Assembly: GCA_034421515.1 (NCBI GenBank) | Contig: DAOUKH010000024.1 | Span: forward strand, 1-64,000 | Source of the DNA: DAOUKH01 sp034421515 | Lineage (GTDB): Bacteria > Chloroflexota > Dehalococcoidia > SHYB01 | Direction: 5' to 3' | Length of the DNA stretch: 64,000 nt | Shown here: piece by piece, positions 25,154 through 35,326 of the stretch | Numbering within the stretch: the stretch's first letter is position 1 | Layout of the letters: every line of letters begins with the position of its first letter | The notes under the pieces: generated by a model | What the model was told of the DNA's origin: nothing | Databases searched by the model: none | Seen by the model: the letters and a program-made list of their open reading frames with translations, nothing else | Program-made: the position numbers and the translations under genes

Positions 25154-25783
25154 CTACCGAGCGTAAAACTCCACGATCATGCGGTCGTCGACCTTCACGT
25201 CCATCTCGGACGGTTCGGGCAGCGCCTCGACCTTGCCGGTCACGGCCTCGGCGTCGAGCGAGAGCCACTTCGGCAGGGGTTTGCGCCGCAGGTCGGCCAC
25301 GATGATCTTGTACAACTCCGTGTTTCGGGCGCGCTCGGTCCACCCGATCACGTCACCCTCCTTGACCCGGAACGACGGGATGTCGACCCGCCGACCGTTC
25401 ACCGTCATGTGACGGTGGCGAATGGCCTGGCGGGCCTGGGCCCGCGATTCAGCGAAGCCGAGCCGGTAGACCACGTTATCGAGCCTGCGCTCCAGGAACT
25501 GGAGCAGGTGCTCGCCGGTCACGCCGGACTTTCGCGAAGCCTCTTCGTAATAGCTGTAGAACTGACGCTCGAGCACGCCGTAGATGGAGCGCGCCCGCTT
25601 CTTCTCTTTGAGCTGCATGCCGTGCTCGGAGACGCGGCGGCGGCGGGATGCGCCATGCTGTCCGGGCGGATTGCTCCGTTTCTCGATAGCGCATTTCGGG
25701 GTGAGACAGCGCTCGCCCTTCAGGAACAGCTTCTCTCCCGCCCTCCGGCAGAGCCGGCAGACGGGGCCGGTGTATCTGGCCAC
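25154..25783 (-). CDS. rpsD: 30S ribosomal protein S4
   Basis: A 209-residue S4, which nucleates 30S assembly. The N-terminal cysteines (CRLC, then GERC and PKC) form the zinc site of the C+ form. The S4 RNA-binding domain has RRLDNVVYRLGFAESRAQAR near residue 97. The start is GTG 25783, preceded by GGAGG. The open frame continues upstream but lacks S4 similarity. Confidence 0.96.
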   Translation of the reverse strand: MARYTGPVCRLCRRAGEKLFLKGERCLTPKCAIEKRSNPPGQHGASRRRRVSEHGMQLKEKKRARSIYGVLERQFYSYYEEASRKSGVTGEHLLQFLERRLDNVVYRLGFAESRAQARQAIRHRHMTVNGRRVDIPSFRVKEGDVIGWTERARNTELYKIIVADLRRKPLPKWLSLDAEAVTGKVEALPEPSEMDVKVDDRMIVEFYAR

Positions 25784-25815
25784 CTTGCCTCCTTGGTCTT
25801 CCCTAGTCCGAAGCC

Positions 25816-26202
25816 CTAGACGCGGCGCTTCTTGCGCGCCCGAACGCCGTTGTGGGGAATCGGGGTCACGTCGCGGATGCTGGTGACCTGGATTCCCGAC
25901 GCCTGGAGCGACCGGATCGCGGCCTCGCGGCCCGATCCCGGCCCGCGCACCATGACTTCCACCTGCCGCATGCCGTTGTCCATGCCGCGCTTGGCGGCTT
26001 CCTCGGCGGCGCGCTGGGCCGCGAAGGCGGTCCCTTTCCGCGACCCCTTGAAGCCGACCGCGCCCGAGCTGCCCCACGAGATCACGTTGCCCGCGAGGTC
26101 GGTGAGCGTCACCCGGGTGTTGTTGAACGTCGATTGGATGTAGGCGCGGCCCTGCGGCACGTTCTTGCGTTCGCGGCGGCGCCCTCGTTGTTTCTTCGCC
26201 AT
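25816..26202 (-). CDS. rpsK: 30S ribosomal protein S11
   Basis: A 128-residue S11. [19 protein letters not shown] near residue 18, the [19 protein letters not shown] segment and the end [18 protein letters not shown] are all typical. Normal length, no tail. It lies between rpsM and rpsD. Confidence 0.97.
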   Translation of the reverse strand: MAKKQRGRRRERKNVPQGRAYIQSTFNNTRVTLTDLAGNVISWGSSGAVGFKGSRKGTAFAAQRAAEEAAKRGMDNGMRQVEVMVRGPGSGREAAIRSLQASGIQVTSIRDVTPIPHNGVRARKKRRV

Positions 26203-26233
26203 GGTGTTTTTGCCTCAGCCGTGCCCGGCGGTC

Positions 26234-26617
26234 CTACTTCTTCGCGGCGCGGCGCTTGCCGGCGACGGTGCGCCTGGAGCCCCGCTTCGTGCGCGCGTTT
26301 GTCTTCGTCCGCTGTCCACGCACCGGGAGGGCGCGACGGTGCCGGAACCCGCGGTAGCTGCCGATGTCGATGAGCCGGCGGATGTTCTGGGTGGTCTCGC
26401 GGCGGAGGTCGCCTTCGATCAGATAACCGCTGCCGTCGATGGCGGCGCGGACGCGGTTCAGCTCGTCCTCGGTGAGGTCCTTGACGCGGGGATTGCCGTC
26501 GAGGCCCACGCGCTCCACGATCTGCTTGGCCCGCGTCGCGCCGATGCCGTGGATGTACCGCACCGCGAACTCTACGCGCTTGTTATCGGGAATATCGACG
26601 CCCGCGACTCGAGCCAT
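26234..26617 (-). CDS. rpsM: 30S ribosomal protein S13
   Basis: A 127-residue S13 starting [31 protein letters not shown] near residue 24 is the helix-two-turn-helix, and [19 protein letters not shown] near 92 is the conserved C-terminal RNA-binding stretch that contacts the P-site tRNA. It follows rpmJ after 21 bases. Confidence 0.97.
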   Translation of the reverse strand: MARVAGVDIPDNKRVEFAVRYIHGIGATRAKQIVERVGLDGNPRVKDLTEDELNRVRAAIDGSGYLIEGDLRRETTQNIRRLIDIGSYRGFRHRRALPVRGQRTKTNARTKRGSRRTVAGKRRAAKK

Positions 26618-26638
26618 AGTTCCGACCTCTCGCTTCCG

Positions 26639-26752
26639 CTATCCCTGCCGCTGCTTGTGCTTGGCGTTGACGCAGATGATGCGCAGCGTTCCCTTGCGGC
26701 GAATGACCTTGCACTTGTCGCAGCGGGGCTTGATGGATGCTCGCACTTTCAT
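26639..26752 (-). CDS. rpmJ: 50S ribosomal protein L36
   Basis: A 37-residue L36 reading [19 protein letters not shown] and ending KHKQRQG. CDKC, a further Cys and a His form the zinc site, so it is the C+ form. It lies in the standard place between infA and rpsM, 18 bases after infA. Confidence 0.97.
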   Translation of the reverse strand: MKVRASIKPRCDKCKVIRRKGTLRIICVNAKHKQRQG

Positions 26753-26770
26753 CGGCTTTTCCTTATCGCG

Positions 26771-26989
26771 TTACTTGAATCGATAGGTGATGCGGCCTCG
26801 CGCCAAGTCGTAGGGCGAAAGCTCGACGAGGACGCGGTCGCCGGGGAGAATCTTGATGAAGTTCATCCTGATCTTGCCCGAGACGTGCGCCAGCACCTTG
26901 TGGCTGTTGGGCAGGTCGACGCGGAACATCGCGTTGGGCAGCGTCTCCGAAACCGTTCCCTCGACTTCAATCGCTTGTTTTCTTGGCAA
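26771..26989 (-). CDS. infA: Translation initiation factor IF-1
   Basis: A 72-residue OB-fold protein of normal length. [19 protein letters not shown] and [19 protein letters not shown] are the family's strands. No ATG is available near the domain start; the best start is TTG 26989, eight bases after a GGAG ribosome site, giving the N-terminus LPRKQAIE. It follows map by 11 bases. Confidence 0.95.
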   Translation of the reverse strand: MPRKQAIEVEGTVSETLPNAMFRVDLPNSHKVLAHVSGKIRMNFIKILPGDRVLVELSPYDLARGRITYRFK

Positions 26990-27000
26990 ACCGTAGTCTC

Positions 27001-27810
27001 CTAAGCTCTCCCTATCGCATAGTCCTTGTCGCGCCGCGCGGTCAAAATCTCGGGGCCATCGTCGAGGATGGCCACGGTGTGTTCGTAGTGGGCCGACAGC
27101 GCCCCGTCCTCGGTGACAACGGTCCAACCGTCGGACAATAGCCGCGTCTTCCAACCTCCCACGTTCACCATCGGTTCGATGGCCAAGACCAAGCCCTTCC
27201 GCAGAAGCAGGCCCCGTCCCGGCTCGCCGAAATTGGGCACCGACGGCTCCTCGTGAAGGTCCCGTCCGATCCCATGTCCGACGTACTCTCGCACCACGGA
27301 AAGGCCTCGCTTATCGGCGCAGGCTTGCGCGGCGGCGGAGACGTCGCCCATCCGGGCGCCCACGCGGCACTGCTCGATGGCCGCGTAGAGGGAGTCCTCG
27401 GCACAGTCGGTCACCGCCCGTGCCGCTTCCGAGGCTTCGCCCACTGGAATGGTCACCGCGGAATCTCCGTGGAACCCGTCCACGATTGCGCCGCAATCGA
27501 TGCTCAATATGTCGCCGTCTTTCAGCCTCCGATTCCCCGGAATTCCATGCACGACCTCTTCGTTGAGCGACGTGCAAATCGAAGCGGGGAAACCGCGGTA
27601 GCCCAGGAACGAGGGGACCGCGCCTTCGCCCGTAATCGTGTCGTATGCGATATCGTCGAGTTCTTTGGTGGCGACTCCCGGACGCACCGCCGCCAAGACC
27701 CTGTCGATGGTCTTTGCGACAACCGCTCCCGCCCGGCGCATCACGTCGATCTCGGCGTCGGACTTAATGATGACGCCGGTCGGCTTGATACGGGGCTGCT
27801 CTACTCTCAT
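27001..27810 (-). CDS. map: Methionine aminopeptidase, type I
   Basis: A 269-residue enzyme that removes the initiator Met. The five metal ligands are in ILSIDCGA (Asp), GFHGDSAVT (Asp), [14 protein letters not shown] (His), LAIEPM (Glu) and AHYEHT (Glu). The N-terminus is about 15 residues longer than a minimal type Ia enzyme; a start further in is possible. It lies between adk and infA as in many ribosomal spc operons. Confidence 0.95.
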   Translation of the reverse strand: MRVEQPRIKPTGVIIKSDAEIDVMRRAGAVVAKTIDRVLAAVRPGVATKELDDIAYDTITGEGAVPSFLGYRGFPASICTSLNEEVVHGIPGNRRLKDGDILSIDCGAIVDGFHGDSAVTIPVGEASEAARAVTDCAEDSLYAAIEQCRVGARMGDVSAAAQACADKRGLSVVREYVGHGIGRDLHEEPSVPNFGEPGRGLLLRKGLVLAIEPMVNVGGWKTRLLSDGWTVVTEDGALSAHYEHTVAILDDGPEILTARRDKDYAIGRA

Positions 27811-27820
27811 GAAAACCTTT

Positions 27821-28372
27821 CTATTTTAGGACATCCACGAGATTTTTGCCTACTTGCTCGATACTGGCCTCACCGTTGACCTCCACCAACCGGCCGGCGT
27901 CGCGGTAGTTCTCGATCATGGGGGCCGTCTGTTCTTGGTAGACATTGAGGCGGCGGCGCGCGGTGGCCTCGCCGTCATCGGCGCGGCCGCGTCCGGCGAT
28001 GCGCTTCAGGAGCTCCTCGTCGGAGACCTTGACGTAGACGATCTTGTCGATGCCCGCAACGCCGGCGCCGGCGAGCGCCACGTCGAGCGCGTCGGCCTGG
28101 TCGCGGTTGCGGGGGAAGCCGTCGAGGCTGTAGCCCTTGGCGCAGTCGGGCCGTTCGATGCGGCCCAAGATCATCTTGATGGTGACCTCGTTGGGGACAA
28201 GCTCGCCGCGCTCCATGTACTGCTTCGCCAGCAGGCCGAGCTCGGTGCCGCGCTCCTGCTCCTCGCGGAAGAGGTCGCCCGACGAGATATGGGCGATGCC
28301 GAACGCGTTCGTCAGCGTCGCCGCCTGCGTGCCCTTGCCGGACCCCGGCGCGCCTACCAGGATGATGCGCAC
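27821..28372 (-). CDS. adk: Adenylate kinase, short-LID form
   Basis: A 183-residue kinase that balances AMP, ADP and ATP. The P-loop is GAPGSGKGTQ near residue 7; ISSGDLFREE, GYSLDGFPRN and the IAGRGRADDGEATARRRL lid follow. The lid is the short form with no zinc cysteines. The start is GTG 28372, five bases after GGAAGGGA. The upstream ATG at 28435 would overlap secY and add non-conserved residues. Confidence 0.94.
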   Translation of the reverse strand: MRIILVGAPGSGKGTQAATLTNAFGIAHISSGDLFREEQERGTELGLLAKQYMERGELVPNEVTIKMILGRIERPDCAKGYSLDGFPRNRDQADALDVALAGAGVAGIDKIVYVKVSDEELLKRIAGRGRADDGEATARRRLNVYQEQTAPMIENYRDAGRLVEVNGEASIEQVGKNLVDVLK

Positions 28373-28415
28373 GACAGTCCCTTCCGGCCTGACATGTTGA
28401 TTCGCGCCGAACGCA

Positions 28416-29744
28416 TCATCGGATGAAGCCCTCATAGCGCCGCATCATGAGCTGCGCCTCGAGCTGGCGCATGGTGTCGAGCGAAACGCCGACCACGATG
28501 AGCAGGGCCGCGGCGCTGAGTCCGAGCTGGCCGATGCCGACCAGCCCGCGGGCGAAGAAGGGCATGATGGCGACAAGGCCCAGGAAGATGGCGCCGCCGG
28601 TGGTGATCCGGATGATCACGCGGTTCAGATACTCCTCCGTGGGGCGTCCGGGCCGGATGCCCGGCACGAAGCCTCCGTTCTTCTGCAAGTTTTCGGCGAG
28701 GTTCTGCTGCTGGAAGATGACCAACGTGTAGAAGAAGGTGAACGCCACGACGAGGAGGAAGGTCAGCAGCCAGTAGAGCGCGCCCGTGGGCGCGAACAGG
28801 TCTTGCACCGACCGCGCGAAGCTCGAGAGGCCCGTGCTTTCCACCCCGACGAAGTAGCTGGCCACGATCGAGGGAAAGATCATGATGGAGAAAGCGAAGA
28901 TGAGCGGAATCATCCCCGCCGAGTTCACCCGGAGCGGGATGTAGGACGATCCCGCTTGGCGGTACATCCTCCCCCCGCGGAAGAGGCTCCGTCCGTACTG
29001 CACCGGAATCCGCCGCTGCCCTTCGGTCACCACCACGATGGCGTAGACGATCGCGATGGCCGCGATCACGAGCAGCACCACGCCGCTGGTCACGCCCTCG
29101 GCGTCGAGGAGCTGTTGTGAGATCGAGGGCAGGCTGGCCACGATGCCGCCGAAGATGATCAGCGAGATGCCGTTGCCGATGCCCTTTTCCGTGATGAGCT
29201 CGCCGAGCCAGACGAGGAACATCGTCCCCGCCACCAGCGAGAACAACATGGCGATGGTGCCCAGGCTATCTTCGCTGCTGAAGCTCACCCCCGAAATGAC
29301 GCCGTAGCGCTGGAGGAGGAGCAACTGGCCGTAGCCCTGAGCGAAGGCGAGCGGGACAGTGAGCCAGTGCGTGTATTGGCTGATCTTCTGACGGCCGTAT
29401 TCGCCCTCCCGCGCGATCGCCTGCAAGCGGGGGATGACGGGCACGAGGAGCTGCATGATGATCGAGGAGGTGATGTAGGGGTAGACCCCCATCGAGGCGA
29501 TGCTGAGGTTTCGAAGCGCCCCACCGCTGAAGACGTCGAGGAAGCCGAGCAATGCGTCGCCTTGGAAGACGCGGTCAAGCTCATCGGCGTCGACGCCGGG
29601 AACGGGCACGTTCGCGACGAAGCGAAAAACGACCAGCATCGCCAGCGTGAAGAGGATCTTGAAGCGCAGGTCCGGTTGGCGGAACGCGTCCCCGATCGCG
29701 GAGAGGAAGCGAACGCTACTCGGCTGGGCCTGTTGCTGCTGCAC
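28416..29744 (-). CDS. secY: Protein translocase subunit SecY
   Basis: A 442-residue ten-helix membrane protein that forms the Sec channel. The plug/TM2 region has [21 protein letters not shown] near residue 75 (cited as GALRN and PYITSS). TM5 has [14 protein letters not shown] near 182, and the C-terminal cytoplasmic loops have [18 protein letters not shown] near 355. The start overlaps the rplO end by 29 bases, which suggests translational coupling. Confidence 0.96.
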   Translation of the reverse strand: MQQQQAQPSSVRFLSAIGDAFRQPDLRFKILFTLAMLVVFRFVANVPVPGVDADELDRVFQGDALLGFLDVFSGGALRNLSIASMGVYPYITSSIIMQLLVPVIPRLQAIAREGEYGRQKISQYTHWLTVPLAFAQGYGQLLLLQRYGVISGVSFSSEDSLGTIAMLFSLVAGTMFLVWLGELITEKGIGNGISLIIFGGIVASLPSISQQLLDAEGVTSGVVLLVIAAIAIVYAIVVVTEGQRRIPVQYGRSLFRGGRMYRQAGSSYIPLRVNSAGMIPLIFAFSIMIFPSIVASYFVGVESTGLSSFARSVQDLFAPTGALYWLLTFLLVVAFTFFYTLVIFQQQNLAENLQKNGGFVPGIRPGRPTEEYLNRVIIRITTGGAIFLGLVAIMPFFARGLVGIGQLGLSAAALLIVVGVSLDTMRQLEAQLMMRRYEGFIR

Positions 29745-30183
29745 CGATCACCTCGACCTTGCCCTTGGCCGCTTCGATCTTCTGCTTCGCCGAATCGGAG
29801 AACTTGTTCGCGCTCACTTCGAGCGCCTTGGTGAGATCGCCGTTGCCCAGAATCTTGACCGGGGTCTTGAGCGTGCGGACCAGCCCCTTGGCGAGGAGCG
29901 CCTCGGGCGTCACCACGGCCCCGTCGTCGAACCGCTCCAGGGAGGCGACGTTGACTACCTGGTACTCGACGCGGAACGGGTTGCGGAAGCCTCGGTGATG
30001 CGGCATGCGCTTCACAAACGGAAGCTGGCCGCCCTCGAATCCGGGCCGGATGCGGACGCCGGACCGGGCCTTCTGGCCCTTCGAGCCTTTACCGGCGAAG
30101 GTCCCTTTACCGCTGCCGACGCCGCGGCCCAGGCGCTTCGCCGGCTTGGCGATGGCCGGTCGTTTGAGTTCGTGTTCTCTCAT
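29716..30183 (-). CDS. rplO: 50S ribosomal protein L15
   Basis: A 155-residue L15 with the usual glycine-rich N-terminus ([20 protein letters not shown]) and [18 protein letters not shown]. The C-terminal half has the [16 protein letters not shown] segment. The start overlaps the rpmD stop as ATGA. Slightly longer than minimal L15 but without a large tail. Confidence 0.96.
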   Translation of the reverse strand: MREHELKRPAIAKPAKRLGRGVGSGKGTFAGKGSKGQKARSGVRIRPGFEGGQLPFVKRMPHHRGFRNPFRVEYQVVNVASLERFDDGAVVTPEALLAKGLVRTLKTPVKILGNGDLTKALEVSANKFSDSAKQKIEAAKGKVEVIGAAATGPAE

Positions 30184-30359
30184 AGCGTGTCGACCTTCAC
30201 CAGGTGGCGGACCTTATGGACCATGCCGCGCACCGAGGGTGTGTCCTCTTTTTCCACGGCATGTCGAATGCGGCGCAGGCCCAGGGCCTTGACGGTAGCG
30301 CCCTGGTCCCTTTCGTAGCCAATGGGGCTTTTGACGAGCGTGATGCGGAGCTTGCCCAT
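30180..30359 (-). CDS. rpmD: 50S ribosomal protein L30
   Basis: A 59-residue L30 reading [19 protein letters not shown], then [20 protein letters not shown] and a final HLVKVDTL. Normal length. It starts nine bases after rpsE and its stop overlaps the rplO start by four bases. Confidence 0.96.
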   Translation of the reverse strand: MGKLRITLVKSPIGYERDQGATVKALGLRRIRHAVEKEDTPSVRGMVHKVRHLVKVDTL

Positions 30360-30368
30360 GATTCGCCC

Positions 30369-31070
30369 CTATGCCCCGGCCTCTGGTGCAGGCTGCTGCT
30401 CGGCGGCGGCGCGGGCCGCGGACTCGGCGCTGGCCAGGGCCGCGCCCACGGCGCCGCGGGGCTCGCGGTCGCGGTCCCGCGGCTCACGGTCTTCGCGAGG
30501 GCGTCGCTGGGCGGGGCGGGGCGGCCGCGGCGAGCGCGGCTCGGGCGGCGGCGAGGCCAGTTGTTCCGCCGCGAGCGCCTTGCGGGCCTCGACGGCGTTT
30601 TCGGGTATGCGCATTTCGTCCAGCGCCATGAACGTCGCCTTCACCACGTTGATGGGATTGCGGGATCCGAGCACCTTGCTCAGCAGGTCACGGATACCCG
30701 CCGCTTGCGCGACCGCGCGGACGCCCGCGCCGGCGATCACGCCCGTGCCGGGCGCGGCGGGCTTGAGGACGATCTTCGTCGCACCGAACTTGATGACGCG
30801 CTCATGGGGTATCGTGCTCCCAGCCAGCGCGAGTTTGACCATATTCTTGCGGGCGATTGTCGTGCCTTTCCGCACCGCCTCGGGGACCTCGCCGGCCTTG
30901 CCCAGGCCGATGCCTACCGAACCCGATCCGTCGCCGACGACGACCATCGCGTTGAAGCTGAAGTTGCGCCCGCCCTTCACCACCTTGGCGACGCGCTTGA
31001 TGCTGACGACCCGCTCCTGCAAGCCCATCGCGGCGAGCTCGCTGGTGCGGTCCCTTCGTTGCATAGTCAA
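30369..31070 (-). CDS. rpsE: 30S ribosomal protein S5 with proline/arginine-rich tail
   Basis: A 233-residue S5. [19 protein letters not shown] near residue 17, [15 protein letters not shown] near 54 and the [20 protein letters not shown] loop near 108 are standard. After about residue 168 comes a 65-residue tail dense in Pro, Arg and Asp, then an Ala-rich end. S5 is usually 160-170 residues in minimal forms, and unlike S17 this tail is basic and proline-rich. It overlaps rplR by four bases. Confidence 0.94.
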   Translation of the reverse strand: MTMQRRDRTSELAAMGLQERVVSIKRVAKVVKGGRNFSFNAMVVVGDGSGSVGIGLGKAGEVPEAVRKGTTIARKNMVKLALAGSTIPHERVIKFGATKIVLKPAAPGTGVIAGAGVRAVAQAAGIRDLLSKVLGSRNPINVVKATFMALDEMRIPENAVEARKALAAEQLASPPPEPRSPRPPRPAQRRPREDREPRDRDREPRGAVGAALASAESAARAAAEQQPAPEAGA

Positions 31071-31432
31071 AAGACCAGGCCCCCTTTACGCGCGGCCTCG
31101 GCCAAGGCGCGCACCCTGCCGTGAAAGCGAAAGCCGCCGCGGTCGAAGACGACGCTCTTGACGCCGGCCTCGGCGGCGCGCTTGGCGAGAAGCTCGCCGA
31201 CTTGCGCGGCGCGTTCGACCTTGCGTCCCGAAGCTGCCCGCAGCGACGCCTCCAGCGTGGACGCGGCGGCGACCGTCGCCCCACGGGAGTCGTCGATCAC
31301 CTGTGCATAGATATGGTTGAGGCTGCGATAGACGGCCAACCGCGGACGCTCCGTCACGCCCCGGACCCGTTGCCGCACCCGCCGGTGGCGCACGATTCTC
31401 GCCTTCGCCGCCGTCCTTGCCCGTTGCGCCAT
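31067..31432 (-). CDS. rplR: 50S ribosomal protein L18
   Basis: A 121-residue L18, the 5S rRNA-binding protein. [20 protein letters not shown] near residue 15, [18 protein letters not shown] and the end [20 protein letters not shown] are typical. Normal length, four-base overlap with rpsE. Confidence 0.96.
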   Translation of the reverse strand: MAQRARTAAKARIVRHRRVRQRVRGVTERPRLAVYRSLNHIYAQVIDDSRGATVAAASTLEASLRAASGRKVERAAQVGELLAKRAAEAGVKSVVFDRGGFRFHGRVRALAEAARKGGLVF

Positions 31433-31480
31433 GTTCCTCTCGGTCCTCTTGCCTCGTTCTTCTCGCTCGTGCCGTGGCCG

Positions 31481-32023
31481 CTAGAGCTTCTTGCCGCCCT
31501 TGCCCGGCTTCAGTTTCACGTTCTCGCCCGCGTAGCGGATGCCCTTGCCCTTGTAGCGGTCGGGGGGCCGCAGCTTGCGGATCTTCGCCGCCATCAGCCC
31601 GACGATCTCCTTCTCCGCCCCTCGGACGTGGATGCGCGTCTGGCCTTCGACCTCAAGTTCGATCCCTGGCAAAGGCTCGACGTAGACCTGATGACTTAGC
31701 CCAACCTGGAGCTGTACGCCCGGGCCCTGCTGCGACGCGCGGTAGCCGACGCCGACAATGTCCAGCGACCGCTGGTACCCCTCGCTCACGCCGATGACCA
31801 TGTTGTTGATCAACGACCGCGTCAGGCCGTGGAGCGACCGGGCGGCCTTCTCGTCGTTCTTGCGCGTCACGACGACTGTGCCGTCGAGCTGCTCGATGAC
31901 CACGAGGTCGCTGAACTCGCGTGAGAGCTCGCCCTTGGGCCCCTTGGTCTTGACCACCGAGCCGTCGACCTCGACGTTGACACCGGCGGGGATGGGAACG
32001 GGCAATTTACCTACACGTGACAT
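31481..32023 (-). CDS. rplF: 50S ribosomal protein L6
   Basis: A 180-residue L6 with MSRVGKLPVPIPAGVNVEV at the start, LINNMVIGVSEGYQRSLDIV in the middle, and the C-terminal KIRKLRPPDRYKGKGIRYAG that binds 23S rRNA near the sarcin-ricin loop. Normal length. Confidence 0.97.
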   Translation of the reverse strand: MSRVGKLPVPIPAGVNVEVDGSVVKTKGPKGELSREFSDLVVIEQLDGTVVVTRKNDEKAARSLHGLTRSLINNMVIGVSEGYQRSLDIVGVGYRASQQGPGVQLQVGLSHQVYVEPLPGIELEVEGQTRIHVRGAEKEIVGLMAAKIRKLRPPDRYKGKGIRYAGENVKLKPGKGGKKL

Positions 32024-32038
32024 GGCGGTTCGTCCTGT

Positions 32039-32434
32039 TTACCAGACGACGCAGAGCACCTCGCCCCCGACCTTCTCACGCCAAGCCTGTTGGCCCGTCA
32101 TGATGCCTTTCGGGGTCGAGACGATGGTCGTGCCGAGCCCCCCGTACACGCGGGGGACCTCGTTGTGGCCCGAATAGATGCGCAGCGACGGCTTGCTGAC
32201 GCGCTGCAGCCCGGTGATCGCCGGCGTGCTCTTCTCGCCGTAGATGAGATAGATCTTGAGCTGGCGCTGCGGACCGCTCTTCTGGGCGGCGAAGTCGCGG
32301 ACGAAGCCTTCCTCTTTCAGGATGCCGCAGATGGACTCCTTCACCTTGGAGTAGGGCACCGTCACGGACGAATGCCCCGCCGAGGAGGCGTTACGGACGC
32401 GGGTGAGCAGGTCGGCGATTGGATCGGTATTCAC
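32039..32434 (-). CDS. rpsH: 30S ribosomal protein S8
   Basis: A 131-residue S8 starting MNTDPIADLLTRVRNASSAG, with VPYSKVKESICGILKEEGFV near residue 25. The C-terminal GLGTTIVSTPKGIMTGQQA is the conserved rRNA-binding motif. Normal length; follows rpsN after 21 bases. Confidence 0.97.
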   Translation of the reverse strand: MNTDPIADLLTRVRNASSAGHSSVTVPYSKVKESICGILKEEGFVRDFAAQKSGPQRQLKIYLIYGEKSTPAITGLQRVSKPSLRIYSGHNEVPRVYGGLGTTIVSTPKGIMTGQQAWREKVGGEVLCVVW

Positions 32435-32455
32435 GGTTCAACTACTGCCTTGTCT

Positions 32456-32641
32456 CTACCAGCTTGCTTTGCGGACGCCGGGTATCTCGCCCCGCAGGGC
32501 CAGTTCACGGAAGCAGATGCGGCACAGCCCGAACATGCGGATGTAGGCGCGGGGACGCCCGCAGCGATTGCAGCGGTTATGTCCCTGCACCCCGAACTTG
32601 GGGGGCCGTTTCCACTTCTCGATTTTGCCTTTCTTCGCCAA
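32456..32641 (-). CDS. rpsN: 30S ribosomal protein S14, zinc-binding type Z
   Basis: A 61-residue S14 of the short zinc-binding form. [20 protein letters not shown] holds the two CxxC pairs, and [18 protein letters not shown] is the standard end. Together with S4, L36 and L24 this shows a consistent set of zinc-binding ribosomal proteins. Confidence 0.97.
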   Translation of the reverse strand: MAKKGKIEKWKRPPKFGVQGHNRCNRCGRPRAYIRMFGLCRICFRELALRGEIPGVRKASW

Positions 32642-32669
32642 CGAACCCTCCGTTGCTCTCTACGCCGCG

Positions 32670-33416
32670 CTAGGCGGCCGCCTCTTCGGTCTCCCGCGCG
32701 AAGGCGAACCCCAGGTGCTTCAGCAGGGACTTCCCCTGTTCGTCGTTCGGGGCACTGGTCACAATCGTAATCTGGAAGCCGCGCAGCCGGTCGATGCTGT
32801 TGTAATCGATTTCAGGGAAAACGGTCTGCTCGCGGAAGCCGATCGAGTAGTTTCCGCGGCCGTCGAAGCCGTGGTTGGGCGCGCCGCGGAAGTCTCGTAT
32901 CCGAGGCAGCGCCACATTGATCAGCCGGTCGAGGAACTCGTACATTCGGGCCCCGCGCATCGTCACCATCATGCCGATGGTCATTCCCTCGCGGATCTTG
33001 AACGCGGCCACCGACTTCTTGGCCTTGGTGGTCACCGGCTGCTGGCCGGTGATCGTGGAAAGGTCGCGCTGCGCCGCTTCCAGCGCTTTGGCGTTGGTAA
33101 GCGCCTCGCCGAGCCCGATGTTCACTACGACCTTCTGCACGCGGGGCGCCTGCATAATGCTGGACAGGGAGAACTCCGAGCACAGCGCCGGCACGATCTC
33201 CTCGCGGTAGCGCGCCGCCAAACGCGGGACGTAGGTCGGCGCGGCCTGCGCGCCGTTCGTCGCCTCGGCAGCCTTCTCGGCCTCTGCGGCCTTCGCCTTC
33301 GCGGCGCGCGACTTTGTGCCGCCCTTCTTCGGTGCGGCTTTCGCCTTCGTAGCGCGGGCCTTCGGCTTCGCCTTGGGCGTCGCCGCCTCTTCTTTTTTCT
33401 CTTCTTCCGCCGCCAT
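32670..33416 (-). CDS. rplE: 50S ribosomal protein L5 with basic N-terminal extension
   Basis: A 248-residue L5, which binds 5S rRNA. The core begins near residue 62 ([17 protein letters not shown]) and continues with [31 protein letters not shown] and [20 protein letters not shown]. Before it lies a lysine/alanine-rich stretch of about 60 residues (for example [20 protein letters not shown]). The start is ATG 33416 with AGGGAACGGT upstream; the ATG at 33446 would overlap rplX. L5 is normally about 180 residues. Confidence 0.94.
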   Translation of the reverse strand: MAAEEEKKEEAATPKAKPKARATKAKAAPKKGGTKSRAAKAKAAEAEKAAEATNGAQAAPTYVPRLAARYREEIVPALCSEFSLSSIMQAPRVQKVVVNIGLGEALTNAKALEAAQRDLSTITGQQPVTTKAKKSVAAFKIREGMTIGMMVTMRGARMYEFLDRLINVALPRIRDFRGAPNHGFDGRGNYSIGFREQTVFPEIDYNSIDRLRGFQITIVTSAPNDEQGKSLLKHLGFAFARETEEAAA

Positions 33417-33424
33417 ACCGTTCC

Positions 33425-33757
33425 CTATTCGATCTCTTGGTCGCACGCCTTGCAGACGCGCATCTTACGCCGCCGGTCCTCGCCGCCCTCTCCGAACTTG
33501 ATGACGCGGATAGCGAGCCGCCCCGCCTTCGAACACGCGGGGCAGATAAGCTTGACCTTCGACGCGCTGATCGAGGCCGGCATCTCGACGATGCCCGCCT
33601 GCCGCACCGTGGGGCTGGGCCGCACGTGCTTCTTGATCGTGTTCACGCTGTCGATCACCAGGCGGCCGTGCTTGCGGTCCACGCTCAGGATGCGGCCCTG
33701 TTTGCCGCGGTCCTTGCCCCGGACCACCACGACGTTGTCATTTCGTCTCAGTTTCAT
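33425..33757 (-). CDS. rplX: 50S ribosomal protein L24
   Basis: A 110-residue L24 with the KOW motif [20 protein letters not shown] near residue 9. The C-terminal part has CPAC and CKAC pairs that could bind zinc, as in many bacterial L24 proteins. Spaced eight bases before rplE. Confidence 0.96.
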   Translation of the reverse strand: MKLRRNDNVVVVRGKDRGKQGRILSVDRKHGRLVIDSVNTIKKHVRPSPTVRQAGIVEMPASISASKVKLICPACSKAGRLAIRVIKFGEGGEDRRRKMRVCKACDQEIE

Positions 33758-33761
33758 ATCG

Positions 33762-34130
33762 CTAGAGCACTTCCGGAGCCAGGGAGATGATCTTCATATA
33801 GTTGCGCTCGCGGAGCTCGCGGGCCACCGGACCGAAGATACGCGTGCCCTGCGGATTCGACGCGTCGCGCAAGAGGACGGCGGCATTGTCGTCGAACCGT
33901 ATCTGCGACCCGTCGGGCCGGCGCACCGGCTTCGACGTCCGCACCACCACGGCGCGCACGATCTCGCCCTTCTTCACCGCGGCCGCGGGCTGCGCCTCCT
34001 TCACCGAGCAGACGATGACGTCGCCCACGCGGGCATAGCGGCGCCCCGTCCCGCCGGGAATGTTGATGCACTGCACTTCCCGGGCGCCCGAGTTGTCGGC
34101 GACGCGGAGGCGGCTCTCCTTCTGGATCAT
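33762..34130 (-). CDS. rplN: 50S ribosomal protein L14
   Basis: A 122-residue L14: [20 protein letters not shown] at the start, [20 protein letters not shown] near residue 57 and the end [18 protein letters not shown]. Normal length. Its ATG overlaps the rpsQ stop by four bases. Confidence 0.97.
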   Translation of the reverse strand: MIQKESRLRVADNSGAREVQCINIPGGTGRRYARVGDVIVCSVKEAQPAAAVKKGEIVRAVVVRTSKPVRRPDGSQIRFDDNAAVLLRDASNPQGTRIFGPVARELRERNYMKIISLAPEVL

Positions 34131-35110
34131 CCGGCGCCGCCCTTCTTCCCGTCGTCCGACTTCTCGGCCTCGGCCGCCGGCTCTTCTGCCTTAGCTTCCT
34201 CCGCCTCTTCAGCGGCAGGTTCTTCGGCCTCGGCCGCCGGCTCTTCTGCCTCAGCTTCCTCCGCCTCTTCAGCGGCAGGTTCTTCGGCCTCGGCTACCGG
34301 CTCTTCCGCCTCGGTCTCCTCCGCCTCTTCAGCGGCAGGTTCTTCGGCCTCGGCTACCGGCTCTTCCGCCTCAGCTTCCTCCGCCTCTTCGGCGGCGGGC
34401 TCTTCGGCCTCGGCTACCGGCTCTTCTACCTCAGCTTCCTCCGCCTCTTCAGCGGCAGGTTCTTCGGCTTCGGCTACCGGCTCTTCCGCCTCAGCATCCT
34501 CCGCCTCTTCGGCGGCGGGTTCTTCGGCTTCGGCCTCCGAATCTTCCGCCTCGGTCTCCTCCACCTCTTCGGCGGCGGGTTCTTCGGCCTCGGCTACCGG
34601 CTCTTCCGCCTCAGCATCCTCCGCCTCTTCGGCGGCGGGCTCTTCGGCCTCGGCTACCGGCTCTTCCGCCTCAGCTTCCTCCGCCTCTTCGGCGGCGGGC
34701 TCTTCGGTCTCGGCTACCGGCTCTTCCGCCTCGGTCTCAGGCGCATCGGCAGGAGCTTCCGCAACGACGTCGTCCGCCACGGCGGTCTTCGGCAGCTGTT
34801 CCATCTCCTCGACAAGGGTCGCATCGACCTCTTCGGGCGCGATGTCGACCTGCTCGCCGCGGGCCAGAATTTCGACGATCCGCCACCGCTTGTCCTTGGA
34901 AAGCGGCCGCGTCTCGACGATGCGGACCTGGTCGCCCTCGCGCGTAGCGTTCTCCTCGTCGTGCACCTTGAACTTGCTCAGCCGCCGGATGGCGCGCCCA
35001 TAGACCCGGTGCCGCTGCGACCAAGGGACGGCGACCACGCGGGTCTTGTCCATCTTGTCGCTGACTACGGCGCCGACGCGCACCTTCCGTCTGCCTCGTT
35101 CTTTCGCCAT
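34127..35110 (-). CDS. rpsQ: 30S ribosomal protein S17 with a 240-residue acidic repeat tail
   Basis: The first 80 or so residues are an ordinary S17 ([20 protein letters not shown], then [16 protein letters not shown] and [20 protein letters not shown]). The rest, to residue 327, is extra. From about residue 125 the tail is nine copies, plus a partial tenth, of a 20-residue acidic unit close to [20 protein letters not shown], and it ends with the short basic [11 protein letters not shown]. Normal S17 is about 85 residues, so the gene is nearly four times as long as expected. The tail has no stop or frame break and ends in a four-base coupling overlap with rplN, so it is translated. Confidence 0.92.
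   Translation of the reverse strand: MAKERGRRKVRVGAVVSDKMDKTRVVAVPWSQRHRVYGRAIRRLSKFKVHDEENATREGDQVRIVETRPLSKDKRWRIVEILARGEQVDIAPEEVDATLVEEMEQLPKTAVADDVVAEAPADAPETEAEEPVAETEEPAAEEAEEAEAEEPVAEAEEPAAEEAEDAEAEEPVAEAEEPAAEEVEETEAEDSEAEAEEPAAEEAEDAEAEEPVAEAEEPAAEEAEEAEVEEPVAEAEEPAAEEAEEAEAEEPVAEAEEPAAEEAEETEAEEPVAEAEEPAAEEAEEAEAEEPAAEAEEPAAEEAEEAKAEEPAAEAEKSDDGKKGGAG
34160..34737 (-). repeat. 60-base in-frame tandem repeat inside rpsQ
   Basis: About nine and a half copies of a 60-base unit. On the plus strand it reads TTCTTCGGCCTCGGCTACCG with CTCTTC-GCCTC and TCCTCCGCCTC around it. Units differ by a few bases, mostly at third codon positions or in Ala/Val/Thr swaps. The fourth unit is the most diverged (EDSEAEAE). 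Confidence 0.9.
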
Positions 35111-35112
35111 GT

Positions 35113-35322
35113 CTATCCTTGCGCCGACTCGGCAATCAGCTCGCGCTCGCGGAGCACGGTCATCATCCGCGCCACGGTGCGCCGAGCCTTCCGAATCGCA
35201 TTGCTATCTGAAAGTTGCTGCGTCGCCTTCTGGAAGCGCAGGTTGAACAGCTCCTTGCGGGCGTTCTCCAACTCTTCCTGGAGCGCCTCGGTGGTAAGCT
35301 CTCTGACTTCTTCGATGCGCAT
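35113..35322 (-). CDS. rpmC: 50S ribosomal protein L29
   Basis: A 69-residue L29: [20 protein letters not shown] then [20 protein letters not shown] and [18 protein letters not shown] 35322 is chosen by family start; it is four bases after the rplP stop. Normal length. Confidence 0.97.
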   Translation of the reverse strand: MRIEEVRELTTEALQEELENARKELFNLRFQKATQQLSDSNAIRKARRTVARMMTVLRERELIAESAQG

Positions 35323-35326
35323 GGAC

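Noticed and set aside
34160..34737. CRISPR-like array
   Set aside because: The 60-base units are contiguous with no spacers and encode an in-frame protein repeat.
32568..35003. 811-codon plus-strand frame, serine-rich, opposite rpsQ and its neighbours
   Set aside because: It is the antisense of the S17 acidic repeats and adjoining ribosomal genes; the Ser/Ala repeats are the complement of the Glu/Ala codons, and there is no ribosome site.
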